64,000 bases of DNA from Flavobacterium sp. TAB 87 (GTDB lineage Bacteria; Bacteroidota; Bacteroidia; Flavobacteriales; Flavobacteriaceae): the NCBI RefSeq assembly GCF_001529295.1, contig NZ_LLWK01000038.1, forward strand, positions 1-64,000, in the 5' to 3' direction. Under the pieces are notes generated by a model. The model had not been told where the DNA came from. It was given only the letters and a program-made list of their open reading frames with translations, and did not search any database. Of this stretch, positions 8,439 through 17,518 are shown piece after piece; position 1 is the stretch's first letter, and each line of letters begins with the position of its first letter. The translations under genes and the position numbers were made by a program.

Positions 8439-9050
8439 TTAAAAGTCATGTCCTCTTTTACCGGTCACTAAACTAAAAGTATTTACTTTTTGATCTTGCA
8501 ACATATCCATAATCTTTCTGATTGCTGGATATTCTTCTTTAGCATCTCCCTTTATAGCAAACTGTAATTCCTTATCGTTTACTTCTATGTTTGCTTTACG
8601 CGCACTGAAAACCCAGTCTTTCAACTGATTATCCAAAGAATCTTGAGGTATACCCGGTTGATCTGCTTTACTTCTATCTGCACCTTTCATTTCAATGATC
8701 GATTTCAAACTTGTCATAGGGACACCAAAATCATTCATTAAAGAAAAAGCAGTTTTATCGCCTTCAGAAAAAGTAACACCGTACTTCTCCTCCATTAACT
8801 CTAAAGTTTTAATTCTAACGTCTTTTCCTTTTAAATCAAAAAAGACTTTTCCTTTACCAACCGTTAGAGTAGCTAAATCAGAATCTGGTAATTTAGTCTC
8901 TACTGTTGAAGCAGGAGTATCCACTGGCAAAGCCTCTGGAACTTTAGAAGTAGCGGTTAAAATGAAGAACGTCAACAAAAGAAATGCAACATCACACATG
9001 GCAGTCATATCCGTAGACATAGACTTTTTTTTCATTTTTATTTTCGCCAT
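8439..9050 (-). CDS. exbD: ExbD/TolR-family channel subunit (first copy)
   Basis: A 203-residue ExbD with a basic N-terminus (MAKIKMKKKS) and the helix DMTAMCDVAFLLLTFFILT containing the essential Asp20. The periplasmic part contains an insertion around MKGADRSKADQPGIPQDSLD that is absent from the second copy, and ends with a peptidoglycan-binding-like ExbD fold. It pairs with ExbB to form the proton channel that drives TonB. Confidence 0.92.
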   Translation of the reverse strand: MAKIKMKKKSMSTDMTAMCDVAFLLLTFFILTATSKVPEALPVDTPASTVETKLPDSDLATLTVGKGKVFFDLKGKDVRIKTLELMEEKYGVTFSEGDKTAFSLMNDFGVPMTSLKSIIEMKGADRSKADQPGIPQDSLDNQLKDWVFSARKANIEVNDKELQFAIKGDAKEEYPAIRKIMDMLQDQKVNTFSLVTGKRGHDF

Positions 9051-9096
9051 TATCTTTTATTTTAAATTTGGCATGACTAGCATGCCAAAAAAATTA

Positions 9097-9918
9097 TTAT
9101 TGTTTTAAACTTCCTCTGAATTTTCTGTATGTGTTAACAATAGTAACACCAGCCTCATCAATAGAGTAAGTTAAATCATCAATTTTAGATGTAAAGAAAT
9201 TGTAAGCAATAATTGCAAAGATAGAAGTAGCAATACCTGTGGCTGTATTTACAAGTGCTTCAGAAATACCTGTTGCAAGAGCTGCTTGGTCAGGAGAACC
9301 TGCAGATGCTAATGCACCAAACGCTTTGATCATCCCTGATACTGTTCCTAATAATCCTCCAAGAGTTCCTAAAGATACTAATGCAGAAATAATAGTCATA
9401 TTTTTCTCTAACATTGGCATTTCTAATGAAGTTGCCTCTTCGATTTCTTTGTGAATTGTTTCAGAAGCTTCTTCAGAATTGAATCCTTCTTTTTTCACAT
9501 CTTGGTATTTAACTAACGCAGATCTAATTGCATTTGCAACAGAACCTTGTTGTTTATCGCACAAAGCAATAGCTCCTTCGATGTTTCCTTCTTTAATGTT
9601 TCTTTGAACATTAGTCATAAACGTATCTAAATTAGATTTTCCAGCTGCTTTAGAAATAACAAAAAATCTTTCAAATGAAAATACAACAACCATTAACAAC
9701 ATACCTAACAAAATCGGTACGATAAAACCTCCGTGGTAAACCATTCCTAGCGTATTCAAAGGAGTTCCTTCTGGATTACCGCCTTCAAAGTTAGCTGGAG
9801 CACCCATGATAAATTCCCAAATTAACCAACCAACAAAAACACAAGCTACAATAATGATTCCTGAAACCATTCCTCCTCCATTTGAAGTGCTTTTCTTTTC
9901 AACTTTAACGTTTGCCAT
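9097..9918 (-). CDS. exbB: ExbB/MotA/TolQ-family proton-channel protein
   Basis: The 273-residue protein has an extra N-terminal helix (about 16-38), a second helix (about 65-88), a cytoplasmic loop, and the two conserved pore helices in the last third (SALVSLGTLGGLLGTVSGMI and ATGIATSIFAIIAYNFF). With ExbD it forms the proton-driven motor for TonB. First gene of the cluster; a TAAATTTG -7 box at 9981-9988 gives a 5' leader of about 57 nt. Confidence 0.93.
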   Translation of the reverse strand: MANVKVEKKSTSNGGGMVSGIIIVACVFVGWLIWEFIMGAPANFEGGNPEGTPLNTLGMVYHGGFIVPILLGMLLMVVVFSFERFFVISKAAGKSNLDTFMTNVQRNIKEGNIEGAIALCDKQQGSVANAIRSALVKYQDVKKEGFNSEEASETIHKEIEEATSLEMPMLEKNMTIISALVSLGTLGGLLGTVSGMIKAFGALASAGSPDQAALATGISEALVNTATGIATSIFAIIAYNFFTSKIDDLTYSIDEAGVTIVNTYRKFRGSLKQ

Positions 9919-9980
9919 TTTTTTAATTTTAATAGTTTTAAATAATTTTATTTTTTAGTTATAATAAACTTGTAGTGGAG

Positions 9981-9988
9981 CAAATTTA
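9981..9988 (-). promoter_or_regulatory. Putative -7 box for the exbB cluster
   Basis: Minus-strand TAAATTTG matches TAnnTTTG; the -33 TTG is not obvious (GTTTT at that distance). The rest of the 9919-10293 interval between the divergent exbB and HerA-like genes is very AT-rich and holds no gene that I can see. Confidence 0.5.
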
Positions 9989-10293
9989 TATGTTTCATTG
10001 AAATAAAAAAACTTTTTTTAATTTTATTGCAATTAATTTAACGCAACAATCAAAAAAGCGACATCGTTTTCGATAGTGCATTGATGAAATAAAACATAAA
10101 AAATAATTTTTTATGAATAAAATTGCATCCTTTCATTAAAAAACACGCTAAACACGTAGATTATTCACTAAATGTTAATTAAAAAAAAATAATCACTATT
10201 TAAATAAAAACGTGATAATTAGGCGTCGATGCCAATTTTCAGCTATTTCCGCAAAAAAACATATATTGCAAACTCTAAAAAACGCTAAAGAAC

Positions 10294-11814
10294 ATGGGCA
10301 AAAAAGACGATTTCATTCAAAATATAACAAATGGGTACCAAACCAAGGGAGAAAGCATCATTTTGGGTGGAGCTATGTTGGACGGTGAGGCAATTGCAGA
10401 TACGTTTGTAAAAATCCCTCTCAAAACACTTAACCGCCACGGGCTAATTGCTGGAGCAACAGGAACGGGAAAAACTAAAACAATTCAGGTTTTTTCAGAG
10501 CAACTTTCGCAAGCTGGAATTCCTGTTTTAATGATGGATATTAAAGGAGACTTTAGTGGAATTGCCAAAGAAGGAGAAGAGAAGTCCTTTATTACGGAAC
10601 GTCATGCAAAAATAAATTTACCGTATAAGACTGCACACTTTCCTATTGAATTAATGACGCTATCTGAACAAGGTGGTGTTCGATTGCGAGCGACTGTCTC
10701 TGAATTTGGACCCGTCTTATTTTCTAGGATTTTAGATTTGAATGCTACGCAATCTGGAGTGGTTTCGGTCATCTTTAAGTTTTGTGATGATAAAAAAATG
10801 CCTTTACTGGATTTAAAAGATTTTAAAAAAGTAATTAACTATATTACCGAAGAAGGGAAAGAAGAAATTAGTGCGAACTACGGAAAAATCTCGACTTCGA
10901 CCACTGGAACTATTCTGCGAAAAATCATAGAATTGGAACAGCAAGGTGCCGATTTGTTCTTTGGTGAACTTTCGTTTGAAATAGATGATTTGATGCGAAT
11001 TGATGAAAATGGACGCGGCTACGTGAATATTATTCGTCTAACCGACATTCAGGATAAGCCAAAATTGTTCTCGACTTTTATGCTAAGTTTATTAGCTGAA
11101 ATATACCAGCAAATGCCAGAAAAAGGAGATGCTGAACAACCCGAATTGGTTATTTTTATTGATGAAGCACATTTAATTTTTAATGAAGCGAGTAAGGTTT
11201 TATTAGATCAAATTGAGTCTATTGTAAAATTAATTCGTTCGAAAGGCGTGGGTATTTACTTTGTAACGCAAAATCCAATGGACGTTCCTAGCGGAGTTTT
11301 GGCACAATTAGGACTAAAAATCCAACATGCTCTGCGCGCTTTTACCGCTAATGACAGGCAAGCAATTAAGAAAACTGCGGACAATTACCCAACCTCTGAA
11401 TTTTACAAAACAGACGAGCTTTTAACGAGCTTAGGAATAGGTGAAGCTTTGGTTACGGCTTTGAACGAAAAGGGAATTCCAACCCCGTTAGTTGCTACCA
11501 TGATGCGTGCTCCAGAAAGCAGAATGGACATACTAACCGAAAGTGAAATTCAGGAAATAAATGCGAAATCGAAATTAGTTAAGAAATACAGTGAGCTTAT
11601 TGACCGAGAAAGTGCTTATGAAATGTTGACAAAAAAAATCAACGAAGCGGAAGTTATTGCTACGAAGCAACAAGCTGAAAAAGTAGTTAAAAAAGCAACC
11701 AAGTTAGAACCAACTACGACAGAAGTAGTAGGGAAGTCAGTTTTAAAAATTTTAACAAGCGCGACTTTTATACGTGGGGCTTTTGGCGTTCTGTCTAAAA
11801 TGCTTAAAAAATAA
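10294..11814 (+). CDS. HerA-like P-loop ATPase (DUF853 / YjgR family)
   Basis: The 506-residue protein is of the DUF853 type: a Walker A motif GATGTGKT (54-61), DIKGDFSGIAKEGEE, a Walker B strand VIFIDEAHLIF (around 287-297), and the family stretch FVTQNPMDVPSGVLAQLGLK. It is related to HerA/FtsK translocases and E. coli YjgR, whose substrate is unresolved. No NurA nuclease gene is adjacent, so a resection role is not supported. Monocistronic; a TATATTGC box about 30 bp upstream may be the promoter. Confidence 0.87.
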   Translation: MGKKDDFIQNITNGYQTKGESIILGGAMLDGEAIADTFVKIPLKTLNRHGLIAGATGTGKTKTIQVFSEQLSQAGIPVLMMDIKGDFSGIAKEGEEKSFITERHAKINLPYKTAHFPIELMTLSEQGGVRLRATVSEFGPVLFSRILDLNATQSGVVSVIFKFCDDKKMPLLDLKDFKKVINYITEEGKEEISANYGKISTSTTGTILRKIIELEQQGADLFFGELSFEIDDLMRIDENGRGYVNIIRLTDIQDKPKLFSTFMLSLLAEIYQQMPEKGDAEQPELVIFIDEAHLIFNEASKVLLDQIESIVKLIRSKGVGIYFVTQNPMDVPSGVLAQLGLKIQHALRAFTANDRQAIKKTADNYPTSEFYKTDELLTSLGIGEALVTALNEKGIPTPLVATMMRAPESRMDILTESEIQEINAKSKLVKKYSELIDRESAYEMLTKKINEAEVIATKQQAEKVVKKATKLEPTTTEVVGKSVLKILTSATFIRGAFGVLSKMLKK

Positions 11815-11824
11815 ATCAAAAAAT

Positions 11825-11854
11825 AAACCCGTTTAAAATATTTTAAACGGGTTT
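11825..11854. terminator. Bidirectional terminator between the HerA-like gene and kmo
   Basis: A perfect 15-bp inverted repeat (AAACCCGTTTAAAAT and its complement) flanked by A/T runs, placed between two convergent genes. Confidence 0.85.
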
Positions 11855-11859
11855 ACTTT

Positions 11860-13203
11860 TTACGCTTTAGCTAATAGCTCTAGTATTTTATTCTCTACTA
11901 TTTCAGAATCCCAAATTGTTTCAATATCGGGTAATTTTAATACATTTTGCATGATCTCATTTTGAAAATCACCTAGCGCTAACGCCTCGGTATACGGTCG
12001 ATCGCTAAAGGTTACTCTACTATATAAGGGAATCCATTTTTCGGGAAATTTTTCCGCAAATCTTTTTTCTATTTTCTTCTGCAATAGAAATTTTTCGTCG
12101 GCAGTTTTAGAACTCATCTCCATAAAATTACGGTACGATAATTCAGCGATGGCGTCTGCGTTGGGTTTTCTATCAATTTGATATTCAGAAAAAATGGTTT
12201 TCCAATCGTCTCCAAATTCCTGCATCTTTTCAAATAAAACAGTAATATCCTCGAAACCGGCATTCATTCCTTGTCCATAAAACGGGACAATTGCGTGACA
12301 AGCATCTCCAATAAGAGCAATTTTATCAGTGTATGTCCATGGAAAACACTTCATGGTGACCAAAGTACTTGTTGGATTTTTAAAGAAATCTTCCGCTAAC
12401 ATGGGAATTACTTCAATGGAATCTGGGAAGTTTTTCTTGAAAAAAGTTTCTAATTCTTCTTTATTATTTAACTCAGCTAATGAATTTTCTCCTTCAAAAG
12501 GCATAAATAAAGTACATGTAAAGCTACCGTCTTGATTGGGCAAAGCAATTAGCATGTATTCACCTCGTGGCCAAATATGAAAAGAGTTTTTATCTAATTT
12601 ATGAGAACCATCTGCATTAGCAGGAATGTGTAATTCTTTGTAACCAATATTTAAAAATTCTTGCGAATAATTAAACATACTCTGACGTTGCATGCGATGT
12701 CTGATTCTAGAAAAAGCACCATCAGCTCCAAAAACCATATCGTATTTTTTTTCGGTCCACTCACCTCTTTCGCTTTCCCCAATGTGCAAAGTAGCATCGC
12801 TTAAAGTAACGTCCCAAATTTTTTGATCGAAGAAAAAAGTAGCTCCTGCGTGCTCAGCCAGATCAATCATTTTTCGATTTAAAGTCCCTCGAGAAATAGA
12901 ATAAATAGATTCGCCCTCTTGCCCATAAGGCTGATAATTGAACTTATCAACCAAATGAATAGCACGTTTGTCCATTGGAATAGCAATTTCGCGAACTGCA
13001 TCGCCAACTCCTACACCATCTAATGCTTTCCAACCTCGATCAGACATTGCTAAATTAATTGAACGGCCAGAAAAAGTAATGTTACGAATATCAGGACTAC
13101 GATCGTATACATGAACTTCGTGACCTGCTTTTTTAAGATAAATTGCCAATAGTGAACCTACTAATCCTGAACCTACAACAGCAATTTTAAGTGGTGTTTG
13201 CAT
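11860..13203 (-). CDS. kmo: Kynurenine 3-monooxygenase
   Basis: A 447-residue FAD aromatic hydroxylase: GxGxxG dinucleotide motif GSGLVGS at 11-17, the RSINLAMSDRGWKAL segment typical of kynurenine monooxygenase, the DG motif FGADGAFSRIRHRM, and the GD motif ALIGDACHAIVPFYGQGMNA. It converts kynurenine to 3-hydroxykynurenine with NADPH and oxygen. kynU, the next step, is about 6.7 kb away on the same strand in another unit. Together they suggest tryptophan breakdown or de novo NAD synthesis, but no 3-hydroxyanthranilate dioxygenase gene is in the window. Confidence 0.92.
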   Translation of the reverse strand: MQTPLKIAVVGSGLVGSLLAIYLKKAGHEVHVYDRSPDIRNITFSGRSINLAMSDRGWKALDGVGVGDAVREIAIPMDKRAIHLVDKFNYQPYGQEGESIYSISRGTLNRKMIDLAEHAGATFFFDQKIWDVTLSDATLHIGESERGEWTEKKYDMVFGADGAFSRIRHRMQRQSMFNYSQEFLNIGYKELHIPANADGSHKLDKNSFHIWPRGEYMLIALPNQDGSFTCTLFMPFEGENSLAELNNKEELETFFKKNFPDSIEVIPMLAEDFFKNPTSTLVTMKCFPWTYTDKIALIGDACHAIVPFYGQGMNAGFEDITVLFEKMQEFGDDWKTIFSEYQIDRKPNADAIAELSYRNFMEMSSKTADEKFLLQKKIEKRFAEKFPEKWIPLYSRVTFSDRPYTEALALGDFQNEIMQNVLKLPDIETIWDSEIVENKILELLAKA

Positions 13204-13398
13204 GAGTAACGAATATTTATAAGTTCGTAAAAATACTAATAATCTAAGGAAAGAATTTGCAAAGCTCTAAATATTTGATTTTTACTTCGAAACAGATTCG
13301 AAATTTATGGACTAAACAGATTCACACATATCAATTCCGCTATAAAAGTTAAACTCAAAACCACGATTCAATCGCAAATAATTTATTCTGAAAGAAGC

Positions 13399-15783
13399 TT
13401 ATTTAGTTTTAAAAACAAGCTTAGTGGACGACTTTACAATTTCATTTTTGTTCAATTTCATTTTTCTATATTTTCCACTGTTATACAACAAGGCTTGATC
13501 TTTATAATGTTTGCTAAAAGGATTTCCTGATTGTCCTGTTGGCAAGATACTCCAGCTATTTTCGATATCTGAAAAATCAACAACACGTCTTGTAGATGGC
13601 CCACCAGTCACTTTATAATTTCCGTCTTCAGAGAAAGAAAAAAATTGATTATCAATAACCTCGTTCGATCCAGCAGTACCAAAAGGTCCCACATTAAAAA
13701 TACTACGTAATGCTTTGACAGTTCCTAACGGATGCCCGTATTCGACAGTGTGGACATTTTTCCATTGCCAATCGTTTGTCTTTGTTCCTAATTGCTTTTC
13801 TAAGTCTACCACAGCTTGGTGAAAGGATTTTGAAATAATATCATTTTCGGTTTCTTTCAAATCGACAGTTCTCACATCATCCCACCAAATCGATTGCTCA
13901 TTATCCAATTGTTTGGCGATGACTTGCTTCATTAAATGCGTCCCTAAAAAAGATTCAAAATGGTCTTTTCCTAATTCATCTTCAAAAGTGTTTTTTAAGT
14001 ACAAATAAATCCATTTGTTATAAATGGTCGGTGCTACATCTTCTAAATTATTTGTCCCTTTCCAGCTTTTCATTATCGAAAGTACTTCGCTTTCTTTAGG
14101 AGTTAATTTCTCGTCTGCTACAAACTTCACTAATTTTTTTACCACTTTTGACGCAACGCTCGACGTATTATCAAACATCATTGTACTAACACTTTTTTTA
14201 TCCCAGTTCGACTTTTCATCCAGCAACCCGACAATTCGTTTCGCGCGATCTTCTGGTAAATAATAGCCCGGATATAAATAACCATCAATGGCTGCTGGCT
14301 GATTGTTTGCAGAGTAAACGTAACCTGATTTTGGGTTTTCAGCCGACGGATTTTTATCAAAATCAAGGTATTCCATAATGTCATCGGTACCAGAAGCACC
14401 ATCCAAGATAAAATTTGTATTGAATCCTTTGTTGTGTTTATATAATTTTCCAGTTGCCCACCATGCTACATTGCCCTTTGCATCACCGTACATTACATTT
14501 AATCCTGGCGCAGCGACCAATTCAACTGCTTTTTTAAAGTCGTCTTTGCTTTTCGCATGAGACAATCCGTACACTGCATCTAAAAGCAAGATTGGTTCTT
14601 GGGTATAAATCCAAGACATGGCGAGCGGTTTTTTACTCTTTACATCCAATAATAAATCATTCATCAGTGGTCCGTGACGACTTACTTTCACCTTTAAAAT
14701 AACATCTGACGTGTCTTTTACCTTGATCGTTTTAATTCTCGTGGTGTAGTTCTCAAATCCATTTGGTGTTTGATATTCGTTTTCATCATTTACGTTATTT
14801 GTCTCTTCATAAAAATCAACATCATCATTTTCGAACATCGTCAAACCATACGAATACTCACGATTATGAGCTAATAACGGAAATGGAGTTCCCGCCAAAT
14901 AACAGCCATACATTTCATAATCTGGCGTTATCAAATGCGCTTCGTACCACGTACCCGGCTGTGAAAACCCGATGTGCGGATCGTTAGCAAAAATTACTTT
15001 ACCACTTTTGGTTTTCGTACCAGCTACGACCCAACTATTACTTCCTACAAAAGCAGCGACAGGCATTTTCTCTAAAAGGGCCGCAATTGATTTGGAAACA
15101 GCGGCATATTCTTCACTTTGATTTTTGGTGCTTTTAATCTGTGTTGTATTAAACTCACCTTGCAAACCAAAATCTTTAAGATATGCTGCCCCCAACTTAT
15201 TTTTGATATCTGAGAGTAATGGATCTGTTTTTTGCGCTATGGCAAAACTAAAAGCCATATAACCGTAAATATTATACACATCTTTTAATGTGAACTGCTG
15301 CTTTTTGATTCCTAATATTTGAAATTCAATTGGAGTAACTCCCTCTTCTAAATATTGATTAATTCCCTTTAGATAAGCCATTGTCTGCACATAACTCGGG
15401 CTATTTTTATCCAGCTTAGCAATCGCTTTAGCGGAAGCTTCTTCGATACCAAGTCCGACAAAAAAGCGGTCATTATCCAAAGCTACTCTTCCAAAAATTT
15501 CGGACAGACGTCCTGAAGCAATTCGGCGCATCAATTCCATTTGCCACAATCGATCTTGTGCATGAACGTAACCCAATGTAAGCATCGCATCTTTTTGTGA
15601 ACTGGCATAAATGTGCGGAATTCCAAATTCATCAAAATAAACTGTAGTTTCTTTTTCTAGATTTTTTAGGCGCAACTCTCCTTCGTACTTTGGTTTCATA
15701 TAAAAAATAAAACCTAAAACTCCAAAAATAAGGAGCAGCAACACGCCGCCAAATACAAATAAAATTCTCTTCAAGTTTTTCAT
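13399..15783 (-). CDS. Penicillin acylase family N-terminal-nucleophile hydrolase
   Basis: About 794 residues. An N-terminal membrane anchor (about 5-28) precedes the alpha-chain region (DEFGIPHIYASSQKDAMLTL, GYVHAQDRLWQMELMRRIAS). A linker follows, then the beta-chain begins at Gly247/Ser248 in FVGSNSWVVAG, where self-cleavage exposes the catalytic serine. The NDPHIGF and NRCL-equivalent regions also fit the family, which hydrolyses amides such as penicillins and N-acyl homoserine lactones; the substrate here cannot be told. The start is the ATG at 15783; the longer frame to 15810 would begin with TTG. No terminator was seen between it and kmo. Confidence 0.85.
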   Translation of the reverse strand: MKNLKRILFVFGGVLLLLIFGVLGFIFYMKPKYEGELRLKNLEKETTVYFDEFGIPHIYASSQKDAMLTLGYVHAQDRLWQMELMRRIASGRLSEIFGRVALDNDRFFVGLGIEEASAKAIAKLDKNSPSYVQTMAYLKGINQYLEEGVTPIEFQILGIKKQQFTLKDVYNIYGYMAFSFAIAQKTDPLLSDIKNKLGAAYLKDFGLQGEFNTTQIKSTKNQSEEYAAVSKSIAALLEKMPVAAFVGSNSWVVAGTKTKSGKVIFANDPHIGFSQPGTWYEAHLITPDYEMYGCYLAGTPFPLLAHNREYSYGLTMFENDDVDFYEETNNVNDENEYQTPNGFENYTTRIKTIKVKDTSDVILKVKVSRHGPLMNDLLLDVKSKKPLAMSWIYTQEPILLLDAVYGLSHAKSKDDFKKAVELVAAPGLNVMYGDAKGNVAWWATGKLYKHNKGFNTNFILDGASGTDDIMEYLDFDKNPSAENPKSGYVYSANNQPAAIDGYLYPGYYLPEDRAKRIVGLLDEKSNWDKKSVSTMMFDNTSSVASKVVKKLVKFVADEKLTPKESEVLSIMKSWKGTNNLEDVAPTIYNKWIYLYLKNTFEDELGKDHFESFLGTHLMKQVIAKQLDNEQSIWWDDVRTVDLKETENDIISKSFHQAVVDLEKQLGTKTNDWQWKNVHTVEYGHPLGTVKALRSIFNVGPFGTAGSNEVIDNQFFSFSEDGNYKVTGGPSTRRVVDFSDIENSWSILPTGQSGNPFSKHYKDQALLYNSGKYRKMKLNKNEIVKSSTKLVFKTK

Positions 15784-15871
15784 AAAATCCACAAATAATA
15801 ATTTCAACAACTTATAATCATATAAGACTAACTGTTTTTAAATGTATACATTTAAGCTAAATAACCAACAA

Positions 15872-17434
15872 ATGACTTTAAATAAAAAAATAATTATCGG
15901 GATCAGTAGTATAGTGGTGGTTTTGGTAACCGCTAATTTCGGTTTGAATCTTTGGCTCGAAAAAAAACTGCCGCAAATCATTCAAGAGAACAACACTACT
16001 CCGTACGAAATCGGCTATAAAAAATTAACTATAAATATTTGGTCAACCAGTATTCAAGCCGATACTGTGGTAATTAGTCCCAAAGTAAAACCAAAAAACA
16101 GCAAAGAAAAACTTGGTATTTACGGTACCATCAACACTATTTCTGTAGCAAATTTTAGCATTTGGGAACTCTTGATGGGCAATACGATCAGGGCGCAAAG
16201 CATTACGATCAATCAACCTGATGTTATTTTATACTACCAAAAAGAGAAAGACAAAGACCACTTTGACCGTGTAAAAAATGATGTGATCGGTCCGTTTGAG
16301 AAAATAATTAAAGTACACGATATTTATCTTAAAGAAGGTGCTGTAACTATGGTAGCAACTACTACCAATAAAGTATTTTTTGATGCCAAAAACGTTGCGA
16401 TGAATGTCGAAGGAATCAAAATCGATGAAAATACTTTACAACAGAAAATCCCTTTCACGTATTCAAAATATGAGTTGAAGATTGATTCGATATTATATCA
16501 GCCTAACGTTTTTTATAAAATGAGAATGGAACATCTTATTATTGAAAACCACGAATTAAAGGCCAGTAATTTTCAGTTATTACCTCTTTTAGATCGCCAT
16601 CAATTTGTGCAAACCATAAAGACAGAAAAGGATTTGTTTATTGTAAAAGCCAAAGAATTTACGGTAAGCGATATCGATTGGGGATTTAAAAACGAGCACT
16701 TATTTTTTAATGTGAAGAACGTTTTACTAGACAAAGTGGATGCTAACATCTATCGAAATAAAATGCCGGCCGATGATTTGAGTAAAAAGAAATTGTATAG
16801 CGAATTATTACGGAATTTAAAGTTTGCGATGACCATTGAAAATCTTGAAATGCGTAATTCAAAATTGGTGTATGAAGAAGAGGTAACTTTCGATAAAGGG
16901 CCAGCTGTACTGACTTTTGACCGCTTTAATTTAAAAGCTACTAACATTCAAAGTGGCTTAGGCTTGATAAAAACGGAAGATCTAAAAATAAAAATCAATT
17001 GTATTTTTATGAAAAATTCAGCTTTACACGTCGATTGGAAATTTAATGTCCTCGACAAAAACGATAGTTTTAACATTAAAGGTACGATTGCCGACTTTGA
17101 TCTAAACGCAATGAAGCGTTTTACGATGCCGTATGTTAATGCTTCTTTTGACGGAAAATTTAAAAAATACAAGTTTGACATTTGGGGAAATGATGTCAAC
17201 TCAAAAGGAAATGCGTCTTTAGATTATGACGATTTGGACGTAACTTTTTATAAAAAGAAAGAGCCTCGCAAAGAAGCGAAATTAAAAAGCGCCGTGGCCA
17301 ATTTATTCGTAAAAAAGGATTCTGATGAACACGCAAAAACGTGCACAATGGAATTAGAGCGCATTCAGGAAAAATCATTTTACAATTTCTTATGGAGAAA
17401 TGTAGCAGAATCCTTGAAGAAAATCTTGATTTAA
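15872..17434 (+). CDS. Membrane-anchored AsmA/DUF748-like protein of unknown function
   Basis: About 520 residues with one N-terminal membrane anchor (IIIGISSIVVVLVTANFGL) and a long extracytoplasmic part made of beta-rich segments (INIWSTSIQADTVVISPK, SVANFSIWELLMGNTIRAQ, ATNIQSGLGLIKTEDLKIKI). This is the pattern of AsmA-like/DUF748 lipid-transport or assembly proteins; I rely on pattern, not on a defined motif. An ATG 30 nt upstream (15842) is also possible. It is divergent from the acylase gene and followed 84 bp later by the 597-residue gene on the same strand. Confidence 0.6.
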   Translation: MTLNKKIIIGISSIVVVLVTANFGLNLWLEKKLPQIIQENNTTPYEIGYKKLTINIWSTSIQADTVVISPKVKPKNSKEKLGIYGTINTISVANFSIWELLMGNTIRAQSITINQPDVILYYQKEKDKDHFDRVKNDVIGPFEKIIKVHDIYLKEGAVTMVATTTNKVFFDAKNVAMNVEGIKIDENTLQQKIPFTYSKYELKIDSILYQPNVFYKMRMEHLIIENHELKASNFQLLPLLDRHQFVQTIKTEKDLFIVKAKEFTVSDIDWGFKNEHLFFNVKNVLLDKVDANIYRNKMPADDLSKKKLYSELLRNLKFAMTIENLEMRNSKLVYEEEVTFDKGPAVLTFDRFNLKATNIQSGLGLIKTEDLKIKINCIFMKNSALHVDWKFNVLDKNDSFNIKGTIADFDLNAMKRFTMPYVNASFDGKFKKYKFDIWGNDVNSKGNASLDYDDLDVTFYKKKEPRKEAKLKSAVANLFVKKDSDEHAKTCTMELERIQEKSFYNFLWRNVAESLKKILI

Positions 17435-17518
17435 CACCGCGCTTAAAAAATGTTAATATGATAAATATCAGCTTTTAACATTCAGATTTTAGCAATATTT
17501 GTCGTTTATTTTATACTT

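Noticed and set aside
8695..9108. 137-codon plus-strand frame opposite exbD
   Set aside because: It is the antisense reading of a clear exbD gene, with a composition expected from antisense codon reading.
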